Source: [Flexibacter] sp. ATCC 35208 (GTDB lineage Bacteria; Bacteroidota; Bacteroidia; Chitinophagales; Chitinophagaceae). Taken from it: a DNA stretch of 64,000 nt. Below the pieces are notes generated by a model. It was not told the DNA's origin. It did no database searches and worked only from the letters and a program-made list of their open reading frames with translations. Position 1 is the first letter of the stretch; each line of letters begins with the position of its first letter. The DNA lies in assembly GCF_001975825.1 (NCBI RefSeq), contig NZ_MTKN01000036.1:1-64000 (forward strand). The letters run 5' to 3'. Made by a program: the position numbers and the translations under genes. Of the stretch, positions 44,231-54,052 are shown one piece after another.

Positions 44231-46464
44231 TCCGTATAAAAGAATTTATCTGTCCAGGAAGTTTTGATCATACCAAAACTCCATGGCAGGGTTTGTAAAA
44301 TAATATCGTATCCCCGCGGCGTCACTTTTTGAAACCAGGCGTCCTGGGCCTGCCATACCAATCCTTCACGTTGTAGAAAGCTGGCGCGAAAACTATCTAC
44401 ACTACTGTTTCTCATTTTCTCCCATTGCTGAATGGCAGCGTTGATGAGTTGGACGGCTAACTCCTTTTCAGGTTGCGTAATTTCAATATCTGGTGTCAAT
44501 GGTTGTTCCAGCGGATAATTGCAAAGGATCTTATTTAGTACCAGTTCATGTTCTGCATGATCGGTCCGGCCATCTACGAGTAGTTGCAATAACCGGATAG
44601 CCCTTTGTTGCGCCTTTGAATCTACGAATTTACCATTTTGCAATAATTGCAACCGGTTGAAGTAGGTATGGAAATAAGGATGCAATAGTACCAATCCTGC
44701 ATTGTTGATACGTATACCTTCCTGTTCTGATGTAGCCATCTTCTTCTTTGGAATTTCTGGTGTTATTGGCTGTAATATACGGCGGGTTGCTCTTTCATCA
44801 AACTGTTTCAGGAAATCATGTAAAGCCTTTTTATATTGCTCCGCATCTTTCAGGATCAATTTCCCTCCCAACCATTGCAGGTTAAAGACCCTGAATAAAT
44901 GCCGGATCCGTTCCCTTTCAATATTGTCGGCACCCAGCAGTACGAGTTCTTCCTGCATTTCCTTCAGTATATCCACCGTGAATATGGGTGCATCTGCCAA
45001 TAGTAACCAGAATTCTTCTTCTCTCAGTAAATGGGCAATTCGTTGTATCGCCGGTGCCGCCTGCAATACCTGTGTGTAAAATCGTTTTTTATCGGTGGCT
45101 TTGCGCCAGACCTCTATAAAGCTATCCGTCTGGTGGTCATTCAATGTCTCCTGCAAATAACGGATGGTATCGCGCTCTACATATTCTGCCAGTTGTTTTT
45201 GAATCTGCTCTTCCAATGGATTGACAGGTTTGGCAAACAGCTGGTGCATTCTTAGTCGGATTTGGGGGAACCGCACCGACTTCTCCCACAGGGAAAATAA
45301 CAACACGGCTCTTTTTCGGTATAATAATATAATCGCCTGTTGCAAGAGCCCATTTTGTAAACCGGGTTGCAGTTGTGTAAACCAATATGGCAGGGCTTCA
45401 CCGCTTAAGAATAAGGTAATCAGGAACACAGCCTGTTGCCATACCTCTTCCCTATCCGATTGATCCGGTATGGTGTCATACCCGATCCATGATGCAGGGA
45501 GCGGTACATTGGGACCATAGGGATCCAATATACGCCGAACCATAACATCTCCGGATGTAACGAGTAAAAAATACGCCAGCACTGATTCCCTTGTAGTCGC
45601 AATGGTAGGCGATACATCCGAGAATTTCTCTTCATACAGTTCCCTGATCAGGGCAGCCAGTGAGCCTGCCGGTATTTCTTTTTTATAAAAGATCAATGCC
45701 TGTCTGAAGGTATACAGCAATCGTATATAGCCGATATTGAAGTGATGCGCCAGTTGTTCCAGGTTACGGCGAATGAACGTCTTCCTGTTAAACTGACCGC
45801 TGTTATCTGTTACGAGATAAGTAAGTACAAACAGCCACACCATTTTTTCAAATTCTTCCTGCGTGGCTTTAACTGCTGGCCGTTGTTGTTGCAGCATCAG
45901 CACATTGGCAATGTAACCATAGATAAACTCCGCCTGATCCGGTTCCAGTAAGGATATCAGCTTTTCCAGCGTATGCCTGGAAAAGTGGTAGACAATCCGG
46001 CGCAGTACATAGTCTGTCTGACTAATGCCGATGATAAACCTGCCAAAGCGATCCGGTGTAGTGGTGGTCAGCCGGATCATGTATTCATCCAGCAATGCGC
46101 CTTCGCTACTATCCGCCCACCATGGCAAGGTACCTGTCACCAGGTAATGTTCCAGCAAGGCATATAGTCGTTCCGTTTCATCTTTAAAATACAAATTGCC
46201 GGTATCCTGCGTCAACAGTTCCAGCTTGCCTTCCAGCGCATCACGGAGTGCTGCGATAATGCGATCCGTTATTTGCTGCTCAAAATTGTCATACGCGAGC
46301 TCCCCCAGATCCAGTTCCAGCCGCTCAATCCACACACTTTCTCCGTTCGCGCCCAATTGGTTGAACAACGTGGCCGTAGCCGGTTCTATACTTTGATTGA
46401 ACACGCGGCTGATCCTGTCCTGCAATTCACCAGCCAGCTCCCTTTCTGTAAAGGTCGCATCCAT
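44215..46464 (-). CDS. eCIS tape-measure protein (CIS_TMP, Afp14/Pvc14-like)
   Basis: A 749-aa protein. The C-terminal third carries the family signature of the contractile injection system tape-measure proteins: AGLVLLHPYFHTYFNRLQL, QQRAIRLLQLLVDG, EHELVLNKILCNYPLEQP, SSVDSFRASFLQREGLVW and TLPWSFGMIKTSW. The N-terminus MDATFTERELAGELQDRIS with WIERLELDLGEL is also typical. These proteins set the length of the tube and sit inside it. The ATG at 46464 is chosen; upstream codons to 46554 look non-native. Length would correspond to a sheathed particle of ordinary size, but no scaling is attempted. Confidence 0.92.
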   Translation of the reverse strand: MDATFTERELAGELQDRISRVFNQSIEPATATLFNQLGANGESVWIERLELDLGELAYDNFEQQITDRIIAALRDALEGKLELLTQDTGNLYFKDETERLYALLEHYLVTGTLPWWADSSEGALLDEYMIRLTTTTPDRFGRFIIGISQTDYVLRRIVYHFSRHTLEKLISLLEPDQAEFIYGYIANVLMLQQQRPAVKATQEEFEKMVWLFVLTYLVTDNSGQFNRKTFIRRNLEQLAHHFNIGYIRLLYTFRQALIFYKKEIPAGSLAALIRELYEEKFSDVSPTIATTRESVLAYFLLVTSGDVMVRRILDPYGPNVPLPASWIGYDTIPDQSDREEVWQQAVFLITLFLSGEALPYWFTQLQPGLQNGLLQQAIILLYRKRAVLLFSLWEKSVRFPQIRLRMHQLFAKPVNPLEEQIQKQLAEYVERDTIRYLQETLNDHQTDSFIEVWRKATDKKRFYTQVLQAAPAIQRIAHLLREEEFWLLLADAPIFTVDILKEMQEELVLLGADNIERERIRHLFRVFNLQWLGGKLILKDAEQYKKALHDFLKQFDERATRRILQPITPEIPKKKMATSEQEGIRINNAGLVLLHPYFHTYFNRLQLLQNGKFVDSKAQQRAIRLLQLLVDGRTDHAEHELVLNKILCNYPLEQPLTPDIEITQPEKELAVQLINAAIQQWEKMRNSSVDSFRASFLQREGLVWQAQDAWFQKVTPRGYDIILQTLPWSFGMIKTSWTDKFFYTEWTPC

Positions 46465-46480
46465 CACTATCTGCTGTATC

Positions 46481-48850
46481 TTATGTGAGAAAGTCAAGTA
46501 TTTTATCTTTATTGTCCTGATCAAAATAAGCGGCCTCAAATTTCCGCATATCATTTACGCCCAGCCAGCGGAATTTCAATTTGTATTGTGTAGGTGTCAG
46601 GTCCCTGAACAGTGATTCTGTGAATCGTCTGAACTCTTCATACTGGCACCTGGCCGGCCATGCGGAGAGTACAATGGTAATATTAAACTTAAAAAAGGAT
46701 TCAGGCAGCACATGCCAGGGAGTGGCCATAACAAAGAATTCTATATGCCCGCTTACATCCTCCAGGGCCTTTTCTCTATCCACGAAGGTGAGGTGATGTG
46801 CTTCTTTCAACACTTCTCCTTTGCTGTTCTTCACCCTGAATCCATAAACAGGATCTGTAAACAAGGGTTTGAGCAGGGTATGTTCCACCACATAAAACCC
46901 TTCCGATTGTATACTGATGTTTTTGAGATGCCGGATCATGGCTATCTGCGCAGCAAGGGCTGCTTCCTGGGTGGTATGTCTGGCTACTGCCTGCCAGATG
47001 CGCTGACCGGGCGATTTGTATAATACAAGATAATGATCGTGGTTTTCCACAATTCTGTAATGCACCGGATCAATTCCATATTTGAGTAAATGCAGCGGTT
47101 GATGCCCGAAATAATAACCTTCTTCATCCGGTGGTATTTCACTCACCACATGCAGTATCTCATCGGATATATACACCGTAAATTCCTCCGAAGGATGATC
47201 ATTTGTAATACTCAGGTGGGATTTCTCAAATACGGCCGTCAGTCGTTCGCCCTGTTCCTGGTGTATGAACAACAATTGCCGCAGGGCTTCCTGATACCCA
47301 CCAGCTTCTGCCTGTATACGTGCATACATCAAATCGGGCAGTTTTTTGAGCAATCCTGCTTTCCATTCCAAGGTGCTAATGCCTCCATATAAGCGCTGAA
47401 AGAGGGTAATTGGATATGGTAGCAAGGGTAGATTAAATCTGGCCAGTAAATGGTCTAAAACAGCCTCTTTCCGTTCGTTCGATTCTCCGGTCTGTGGCAA
47501 TGCATCCAGGTATCCCGGATCCAATAGTTGTGCTATACCCGGAACGTCATCCAGGGATTGGGAAAAGTAGGTAGATTTCTCCGCAGGGGAAAAGAAATGG
47601 CTGATATTGCCCAGCTGTGCCGCGTAATTGGCCAGTACCTGCTCAAAAAACAACAAATATCCCTTTAATTGCTTCGCCTGTGCTTTTCTTGCATCTGTTT
47701 CATCTTTGGAAATGCCTTCCCGTCCTATCCCATAGATAGCAGGGAAAAAATGTTGTATGGAATAATATTTACCCAGATCTCTGTATGTACTTTGCAGCGT
47801 AGTATCGATCATTGCTACCTGCTGTCCTGTATAATGTCGTTTCCGGATTTCCTTGATCCGCTCGAATACATTCCAGAAAAGCGCGTCCTGCGAATGATGT
47901 TCAAACTGGTCACTGACGATGCTGATATCATTCATACTGTTACTGATATCAACGGATGCAAAATAACCGGATGGTATGCGCACCTGTTTGTTACTAAAGT
48001 TGTTACCATCCAGAGAGAGGTACAGGTACTTCACCTGCAATACGCCATCAAGGCTGGAAATGGCTTTGATTAGTTCTGCAGGATCTACCTGTATCCTTAA
48101 TGGTTTGAGGTCTTCATCAGGAATAAAGCCGCCGGAGAGCAAAGGACCCGAGTAGATTTCTTCCGTGGTCTTTCCCATTGCGAGCAATTCAGCTTCTGAG
48201 AGAAATCTTACCGGGGGATGAATGGTCTGCTCAATTGTATTGCAGATATAGGCCAGTGTTTCCTTGACGTGTTGTTTGCCATCGACGAGTATTGCAGCCT
48301 TAATAGCTATGTTGAGGGGACGCAGTATCGTAATCTCTTCAAAGTTTTCTCCCAGGCTGCGGTACCGCATCAAACAACCTTTGACATCTTCTTTCAGCTG
48401 ATCGTATTGCCCGGTGGTGGTAATGCTCTCATCCGGCTGTACCAATACTTTGAAGATACCTTTACAGATTGTACTACCAGACTTCGCAACCACGGGTTCT
48501 ATCCACACCTGCTCTACACCCACTACCTGCCCAAGCAGGAGTTTACAGAAATCGGTAGTGGTTACCGGGCCTGAGCTCAGCACTTCTCCTTTGTTAAAAA
48601 AGGCATGTGCCTTTGGATCGATATGTCCTGTGGGGCCGGCCAGAATTTCCTCTATAGGGAAACCTGTTTTGTAGCGCAGGTCCGTCATTGCAAAGCACAA
48701 CTGTTCCAGCATGGTCACACCCGGATCATGAATGTTATAGTCTGTCCATATATGCCCGGATAACTTTTGCACCATGACCAATGCCTCATCTCTCAGTCTC
48801 TCATAATCAGAGGGCCCCTCCTTTTTGATCTGTATAGGCTTACTGTTCAT
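46481..48850 (-). CDS. eCIS baseplate protein, Afp12/Pvc12-like
   Basis: A 789-aa baseplate component. The N-terminal SDYERLRDEALVMVQKL with DYNIHDPGVTMLEQLCFAMTDL is the conserved hallmark of the Afp12-like group, which with gpJ-like Afp11 builds the wedges. The ATG at 48850 shares a base with the stop of the preceding fibre-like gene (TAATG); an ATG four codons earlier is possible. Translationally coupled. Confidence 0.88.
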   Translation of the reverse strand: MNSKPIQIKKEGPSDYERLRDEALVMVQKLSGHIWTDYNIHDPGVTMLEQLCFAMTDLRYKTGFPIEEILAGPTGHIDPKAHAFFNKGEVLSSGPVTTTDFCKLLLGQVVGVEQVWIEPVVAKSGSTICKGIFKVLVQPDESITTTGQYDQLKEDVKGCLMRYRSLGENFEEITILRPLNIAIKAAILVDGKQHVKETLAYICNTIEQTIHPPVRFLSEAELLAMGKTTEEIYSGPLLSGGFIPDEDLKPLRIQVDPAELIKAISSLDGVLQVKYLYLSLDGNNFSNKQVRIPSGYFASVDISNSMNDISIVSDQFEHHSQDALFWNVFERIKEIRKRHYTGQQVAMIDTTLQSTYRDLGKYYSIQHFFPAIYGIGREGISKDETDARKAQAKQLKGYLLFFEQVLANYAAQLGNISHFFSPAEKSTYFSQSLDDVPGIAQLLDPGYLDALPQTGESNERKEAVLDHLLARFNLPLLPYPITLFQRLYGGISTLEWKAGLLKKLPDLMYARIQAEAGGYQEALRQLLFIHQEQGERLTAVFEKSHLSITNDHPSEEFTVYISDEILHVVSEIPPDEEGYYFGHQPLHLLKYGIDPVHYRIVENHDHYLVLYKSPGQRIWQAVARHTTQEAALAAQIAMIRHLKNISIQSEGFYVVEHTLLKPLFTDPVYGFRVKNSKGEVLKEAHHLTFVDREKALEDVSGHIEFFVMATPWHVLPESFFKFNITIVLSAWPARCQYEEFRRFTESLFRDLTPTQYKLKFRWLGVNDMRKFEAAYFDQDNKDKILDFLT

Positions 48851-49623
48851 TAGTGATAACATTCAGCAGGTAAGAACGATGCATCATCCCACAGTCGGGT
48901 GATCCTGTAATAAATTTCTACATCTTTACCATAGTTGCTGTTTGTGCGTAACTGCAGGCTATAATTCTTTGTATTTCCTTTCCATCGCAGGCGAAGTCTG
49001 TTCCAGAAGAAACCATAGTACGCATCCGTACTGCGAATGCTATTGCGCCCGTTACCAAAGGCACTCACAGCGATGGCATGCATGATGGCAAACCGGCCTG
49101 TATTCTTTATGCCAACCCTTGCCATTACTTCCATCGCCTGGCAATTATTGAGACCTATTAGTATATCCTGCCATTTTCCATTGGCGGGTATCGTGCCACA
49201 AATATAATTGCCTACACGGCCCTCCATGGCAATAAAACCATTGACCTGCAATCGGGTGTTTTCACTACAGGGTGCTCCCAACCCCATACTGCCATTGGAA
49301 TGTAGGAATACACTATGCGCATCCCGCTTTACTTCTTCTGTTTCTGTGGTAAATGCCTGCATGCGCAGGGTCGGGCTGGTGCGCTCATCTTTTTCCATCA
49401 TGAAAAATGGCGATTGTTCGTTTGTATTGCGGTAAAAGCTGATCAATTTGTTAGAAGTACCCAACGCCTTTACCTGTAAGCCATTTTCTTCATCTTTTGC
49501 AAACCCGTCTTCCTGCTTATTGATGGCAGAATCAATCAGGAAGGCAAAATGGGTTTCAGTAGGTATTTTCCCATTTTTAAAATGCTCTTTCAGCTCTTCT
49601 CTGCCTAATGTTTTAGATGCCAT
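48850..49623 (-). CDS. Fibre-like protein of the eCIS operon
   Basis: A 257-aa protein. The N-terminal GREELKEHFKNGKIPTETHFAFLIDSAINKQEDG is a motif I associate with Bacteroidota adhesin- and fibre-like proteins ('...PTxxxFxxLIDS...'). The C-terminal ~150 residues (from about LQVNGFIAMEGRVGNYI) are beta-rich. It lies between the two baseplate genes, where Afp13-type tail fibres are coded, so it may be the fibre or a fibre anchor that contacts the target. It is much shorter than Afp13. This is inference; function is unproven. Confidence 0.6.
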   Translation of the reverse strand: MASKTLGREELKEHFKNGKIPTETHFAFLIDSAINKQEDGFAKDEENGLQVKALGTSNKLISFYRNTNEQSPFFMMEKDERTSPTLRMQAFTTETEEVKRDAHSVFLHSNGSMGLGAPCSENTRLQVNGFIAMEGRVGNYICGTIPANGKWQDILIGLNNCQAMEVMARVGIKNTGRFAIMHAIAVSAFGNGRNSIRSTDAYYGFFWNRLRLRWKGNTKNYSLQLRTNSNYGKDVEIYYRITRLWDDASFLPAECYH

Positions 49624-49630
49624 AATGTAA

Positions 49631-52600
49631 TTATTTTGAGTGAATACTTAATCGTATCATTTCTCCTTCCATATCATTGTTATCTGCTGTATGTCCATAA
49701 TTGGGCAGCAGCTTTTTGCCTACTATCATCTCTTCGCCGGTAATCATGCCATTGATGCCGATGGGTGAAGGCTCCCTGTATATTGATTCGCTGATAACAT
49801 TGATAAGGTGGTGATTGGCGGGGATTAATACAGCTCCGGGTGTGGAAGGCATGATAAATTCAACATCTTCCAAAGCAGTATCCAGTGCACAATATGTTTT
49901 TTCCCCCGTCTTTGGATCCGTTTCTGTAAAAAAGTGTACTAATGAAAATGCTGTCATATACGTTACATATGGCAGTTTCCTGATAAAGCTGATCAGGTCT
50001 GTCAGGTAAATCCTGCTACCGATGCTCAGGTCCGCATCTTTATCGTAAAGCCATGGGGTAAGGAAGTGATGGATGTCATCCTGCATTCTGTTCAGGTAAT
50101 AGTTGCTATCATTGTCATAAAAGCGCACATCGCAGATCACCTTTACTCTCTCGTATACCGGATTGTGTACGGCTACTTCCATATAAGGCGGCATCAGACT
50201 TTTTACATAATCACGGATGCTGTAGAGTGTGGCCAGGTCAGTTCTGGGCTCAGGCATTTCCATTCCTTTCTGTAGTCGGGGTACCACGATCAGTTGCAGG
50301 TCTGGCCCTGTATCTTCATGATTCGAGATATACTTGGCAATGAGAATATCCGGGAAGGCTTCCAGTACCATTTGAATAATGTCTACGCCTAATACTGGTC
50401 TGTTCTTATGCCGGAGCCTTTCGCTCACACGTACATAATACTCTTCCTTTGTTTCAGCTGGTCTGCCACCAAACGAAGGAAAGAGCTGGTAGACCTGCTG
50501 TATACCTCTCACTTCTTTCTGCAGGCTTTTGATAGATAAGGGGGGAAGACTAGTGCTTATCGCAGTGTCTGCCTGTTCCCTTCTGACAATACCTGCATTG
50601 AGAAAGATGCCTTTCACCATTGGTCGTGTGGCAGGAGCTTCGGCACAGGACAACCGCAGCCATTGAATACCGGGTTCCAGACGGGTATGGCCGCCGGCAT
50701 CCAGCATCGGCATTTTTAATACAACGATGCCACTCCGGATAAAGCTTTGTGTACTATCCGCCAGTATATGCTGTTGCTCCAGTGGCAACCACTTGTCATT
50801 ATGCAGATAGCTCCATTGATAGCTTTGCAGTGTGCCGGTGGTGTCGGAATAATATTTTTCTTCCAGCTGAAATAAGAACGAAAGGATTTCCTGTTGTTTT
50901 ACCTTTTCCAGCCCGATATATAAATTCGCTGCATGTTCAACTTCAGGCAGCAAAGTAAATTCTGATTCATTTGCCTGCGGATAGGCCAGCCTGTACCCAA
51001 AAGGATAGATATGTAACAATGCCGTATGCCGATTCACATCTTCCACCAGTTCTGGTTTGAACACTTCTGTATGTTCCAGGTCATACTCCACTGTGATAGA
51101 TTTCACAATGGGAATATATGGTGGATTTGGGATCCGGCGCTTTTTGGCCCATTTATTCGCATTGTGGGTTACAACTTCCGGGAATAGCTGCGTATACAGG
51201 CGATGCCCGAAAGCATCTGGTGGTCCTGTGAGTTCCAGTCTCACCACCCCATCTTCGTAGTAACTACTTTTCCGGGGACTGTTATTGAAATTTATTCTGA
51301 GAAAATCGATATGCCGGATGTCTGTTTTTTCTGACAATTTCTTATCCTGTCCTAATTTGAACAGGTGAAATTGTTGCCGCTTTTCTTTTGCAGGCAGAAA
51401 GACGCCATCCCGCATATTGCTTAGGCTTACCTGGAAAGCATCGTTCGTTATGCCTGCATTATAATCTGCATACCAGTTATCAAAGCCGCCTTCTACAGCA
51501 GGCAGGTCCAGCCATTCCAGCTGCAGGGTAAACTGTTTCGTATAACGGTTAAAGATATTCGCATTTGTGATCTGCAGGTAGCTGCCGACAGTAGGGGCTG
51601 GTCCAAATAACTGAAATGGATTCGCCGCACTCAACGGGCCTACATTATTCTGCAACTGCACCGACCTGAATCCTTTTACTTTTGCATGGATAGTGACCCT
51701 GTCCAGTTTCATGTATTGCAGGTAAGAATAGGGATGATGGAAGCTGCTGTTATTGAGCTCGATCTTTACCATCGGGTGTACGATCTGGTACTTTTCGCCA
51801 TGCAGTTTTGGATTGTATGCAACAGCGGGAGGAGCCGTCATACCTATTGTATAAGAAATCTGTATACCATCTGTTGTAAACCTTGCTGTATATTCCTTTA
51901 TCAAAAGCCATCCTTCCGGCCCGGTATAATAGATCTGGAATGCGGAGGAGAGCAGTTCCCATTTTAACACATCTTCCTTTCTGTTCATCAAAACAGAGAG
52001 ATTGGAAATATAGCTATTGAGCTTTTCAAAACTTGCTGGTGTACCATATAAATGAATCGTCACTGTTCTGGCACCTTCTTCGAGGCATAATACCGGTGAT
52101 GCCAGTATGAAACCCATAGACATGATATCCATGGTCCGGTTATTGTCACCCAGTTCTGCCTGTTCTTCACCCAGCATAGGCCATGACTGTACAGGAGGTG
52201 CATCCGGCAAATATGCGGCCGCAGTTGGAATGGTCTGCTTCTTCATATATAACTGTGTTTCTACCATATCCTGTTGCGCATCGTCACGAGCCCTTATCTG
52301 TTTGTGATGACCAACAAACACGGTTCGCAGGGCGACCAGCCTGGTCTGCGATACGGGTATTTTGAACAACAGGCGGAATAGCACATGGGGCTTCCCCTTC
52401 ACGAGTTCCGCAGGGAACAAGGTATTTTCCGGCAATACCTGATTAGGGGCATTGGGCATGGGCACTATCAGCACATGTACAACATCCGGTTCTGCGTTTT
52501 TAAAAGGAATGCCGAGTACCGTCGTATAGTAATATTCAAGATGCCGAGCTGTGAGTCCGTTGATCTGTTGCTGCAGTTGTTTGTATAATTCAAGAAATGC

Positions 52601-53329
52601 GAGCAACAGCCCGATATGCGGATGGTGCTGATGTTCTGGTTCCAGCAATTTCAATTGCCGGTTGGCGGCGCTGGTCACCTGATAGAACGTGGCACGAAGG
52701 CGGTTGTAGATTTCATTCAGGGATTCATAACCCAGAAAGGTGCCGGGATGTGGATACTGTGCAGCCCGTTGTGCACTTCTGGCGAATTGTCCTGACGGAT
52801 CGACGGTATGTAAGGTCGTCCCTGGCTGAAAGAGCGCCAGTGCCTGGGTTTCGTAACTCAACAGATGGTACACATCGAGTTCCACACTGTCCATCACCTG
52901 ATCAATGTAATTCCAGAAGGCCGCCGCTGTATCTGCTGTTCTGGCCAGTTGCAGCTGATGGCCCAGTAAGATGGCGATGGTATATAACAGATCAAACAGG
53001 GCTGTCAATCCTTCCCTTAGTTGTTCTTCATTGCCTGCTTTTTCAAGTCCCTGCCGAATGTCCTGTTGTACGGTCTGATAAGCGCCAAAATCTAATCGTG
53101 CGATATATTGTAAAACAACCCGCAGGTCACCCTGCAGAAATTCCTGCCAGTGACCATCTGGTTCGTTCTTTAGGTTATAATAACGGATCTGTTTTGAAAA
53201 CTCCACCAGCTGCATGAGCAGGTCTGCGGGACTGCGGTCATCGATCTTTACATACGATGGATGCAAGGCGGGCAGGTAACGCTCTGACTGAGTAACCCCA
53301 TCTCTGATATAGTCAAAGAGATGCTTCAT
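49631..53329 (-). CDS. eCIS gpJ-like baseplate wedge protein (Afp11/Pvc11-like)
   Basis: A 1232-aa protein, the largest in the cluster. N-terminal part: YLPALHPSYVKIDDRSPADLLMQLVEFSKQIRYYN, typical of Bacteroidota Afp11 homologues. C-terminal part: a gpJ-like region (GGRPAETKEEYYVRVSERLRHKNRPV ... FPDILIAKYISNH). Its ATG overlaps the gp25 stop by four bases, indicating coupled translation of two wedge partners. Confidence 0.88.
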   Translation of the reverse strand: MKHLFDYIRDGVTQSERYLPALHPSYVKIDDRSPADLLMQLVEFSKQIRYYNLKNEPDGHWQEFLQGDLRVVLQYIARLDFGAYQTVQQDIRQGLEKAGNEEQLREGLTALFDLLYTIAILLGHQLQLARTADTAAAFWNYIDQVMDSVELDVYHLLSYETQALALFQPGTTLHTVDPSGQFARSAQRAAQYPHPGTFLGYESLNEIYNRLRATFYQVTSAANRQLKLLEPEHQHHPHIGLLLAFLELYKQLQQQINGLTARHLEYYYTTVLGIPFKNAEPDVVHVLIVPMPNAPNQVLPENTLFPAELVKGKPHVLFRLLFKIPVSQTRLVALRTVFVGHHKQIRARDDAQQDMVETQLYMKKQTIPTAAAYLPDAPPVQSWPMLGEEQAELGDNNRTMDIMSMGFILASPVLCLEEGARTVTIHLYGTPASFEKLNSYISNLSVLMNRKEDVLKWELLSSAFQIYYTGPEGWLLIKEYTARFTTDGIQISYTIGMTAPPAVAYNPKLHGEKYQIVHPMVKIELNNSSFHHPYSYLQYMKLDRVTIHAKVKGFRSVQLQNNVGPLSAANPFQLFGPAPTVGSYLQITNANIFNRYTKQFTLQLEWLDLPAVEGGFDNWYADYNAGITNDAFQVSLSNMRDGVFLPAKEKRQQFHLFKLGQDKKLSEKTDIRHIDFLRINFNNSPRKSSYYEDGVVRLELTGPPDAFGHRLYTQLFPEVVTHNANKWAKKRRIPNPPYIPIVKSITVEYDLEHTEVFKPELVEDVNRHTALLHIYPFGYRLAYPQANESEFTLLPEVEHAANLYIGLEKVKQQEILSFLFQLEEKYYSDTTGTLQSYQWSYLHNDKWLPLEQQHILADSTQSFIRSGIVVLKMPMLDAGGHTRLEPGIQWLRLSCAEAPATRPMVKGIFLNAGIVRREQADTAISTSLPPLSIKSLQKEVRGIQQVYQLFPSFGGRPAETKEEYYVRVSERLRHKNRPVLGVDIIQMVLEAFPDILIAKYISNHEDTGPDLQLIVVPRLQKGMEMPEPRTDLATLYSIRDYVKSLMPPYMEVAVHNPVYERVKVICDVRFYDNDSNYYLNRMQDDIHHFLTPWLYDKDADLSIGSRIYLTDLISFIRKLPYVTYMTAFSLVHFFTETDPKTGEKTYCALDTALEDVEFIMPSTPGAVLIPANHHLINVISESIYREPSPIGINGMITGEEMIVGKKLLPNYGHTADNNDMEGEMIRLSIHSK

Positions 53330-53736
53330 GTAAGACTTGTACCCTCCAGGAAGTAAAACGGATATACCAGATTATGCCTGGTATTGGTAATGATGACCGT
53401 ATAATTCAATTGAATGTGCAGTATTCCTTTCAACTCATCTCTGCTCAGCAATTCAATATTGACGTCTTTCACTCTTGGTTCATAATTCAGGAGTGCGTAG
53501 TAGATCATATGCTTCATTTCGCCCATCAGGGAAGAAGCAAAATTTTCGAAGACCAGCTTATTCAGATCACAGCCAAAGGTGGGTTGCATCAGTCGTTCGC
53601 CGGGAATGGTACTGAGAATGATGCGAATGCTTTCTTCGATATCAGCAATATCGGATACCATAATGGCGGTGCGGCCTACCTTGTCAAAAGAAGGCGGGAA
53701 GCTCCAGCCTGTACCTAAGAATGATTGTATATCCAT
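53326..53736 (-). CDS. eCIS gp25-like baseplate protein (Afp9/Pvc9-like)
   Basis: A 136-aa protein of the GPW/gp25 family, with IEESIRIILSTIPGERLMQPTFGCDLNKLVFEN, the core lysozyme-like-fold segment without catalytic role. It starts sheath polymerisation on the baseplate in related machines. Confidence 0.92.
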   Translation of the reverse strand: MDIQSFLGTGWSFPPSFDKVGRTAIMVSDIADIEESIRIILSTIPGERLMQPTFGCDLNKLVFENFASSLMGEMKHMIYYALLNYEPRVKDVNIELLSRDELKGILHIQLNYTVIITNTRHNLVYPFYFLEGTSLT

Positions 53737-53737
53737 G

Positions 53738-54040
53738 TTATCCTCCTATTAATACGGTTGGACATCCTATTACAATTGAACCACCGTGTGCGGTGCTGTC
53801 GCCCATTCTGGCTGCAGGTTTGCCACCTATCATGACGGTAGCGGAACCTTTCACAATGGTATCCGGCGGACCGGTACATACGCAAATATCGCCCAGTACA
53901 GCGGCCGGCATTTTGCCAATGAGCACTGTCGGCATACCCGGACCAGTTATAGGGCCACCTACGTGTGATATTGGTGGCAGGCCCGGTGTTACCATCGGGC
54001 ATACATGCATATCGGTGAGTCTGGCTGCGGGAGTTCCCAT
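53738..54040 (-). CDS. PAAR-domain spike tip (Afp10/Pvc10-like)
   Basis: A 100-aa PAAR protein with the glycine-rich repeats GTPAARLTDMHVCP, MPAAVLGDICVCTG and GKPAARMGDSTAHGG. The His and Cys residues (HVCP, CVC, AHGG) can bind the metal of the tip. It has no toxin extension. Placed before gp25, the reverse of the Afp order. Confidence 0.93.
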   Translation of the reverse strand: MGTPAARLTDMHVCPMVTPGLPPISHVGGPITGPGMPTVLIGKMPAAVLGDICVCTGPPDTIVKGSATVMIGGKPAARMGDSTAHGGSIVIGCPTVLIGG

Positions 54041-54052
54041 GTTGTTATTATT

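Noticed and set aside
52597..53217. 206-aa plus-strand open frame in the gpJ-like gene
   Set aside because: Shadow frame rich in Arg/Pro/Ser, no motif; the minus-strand gene is well supported.
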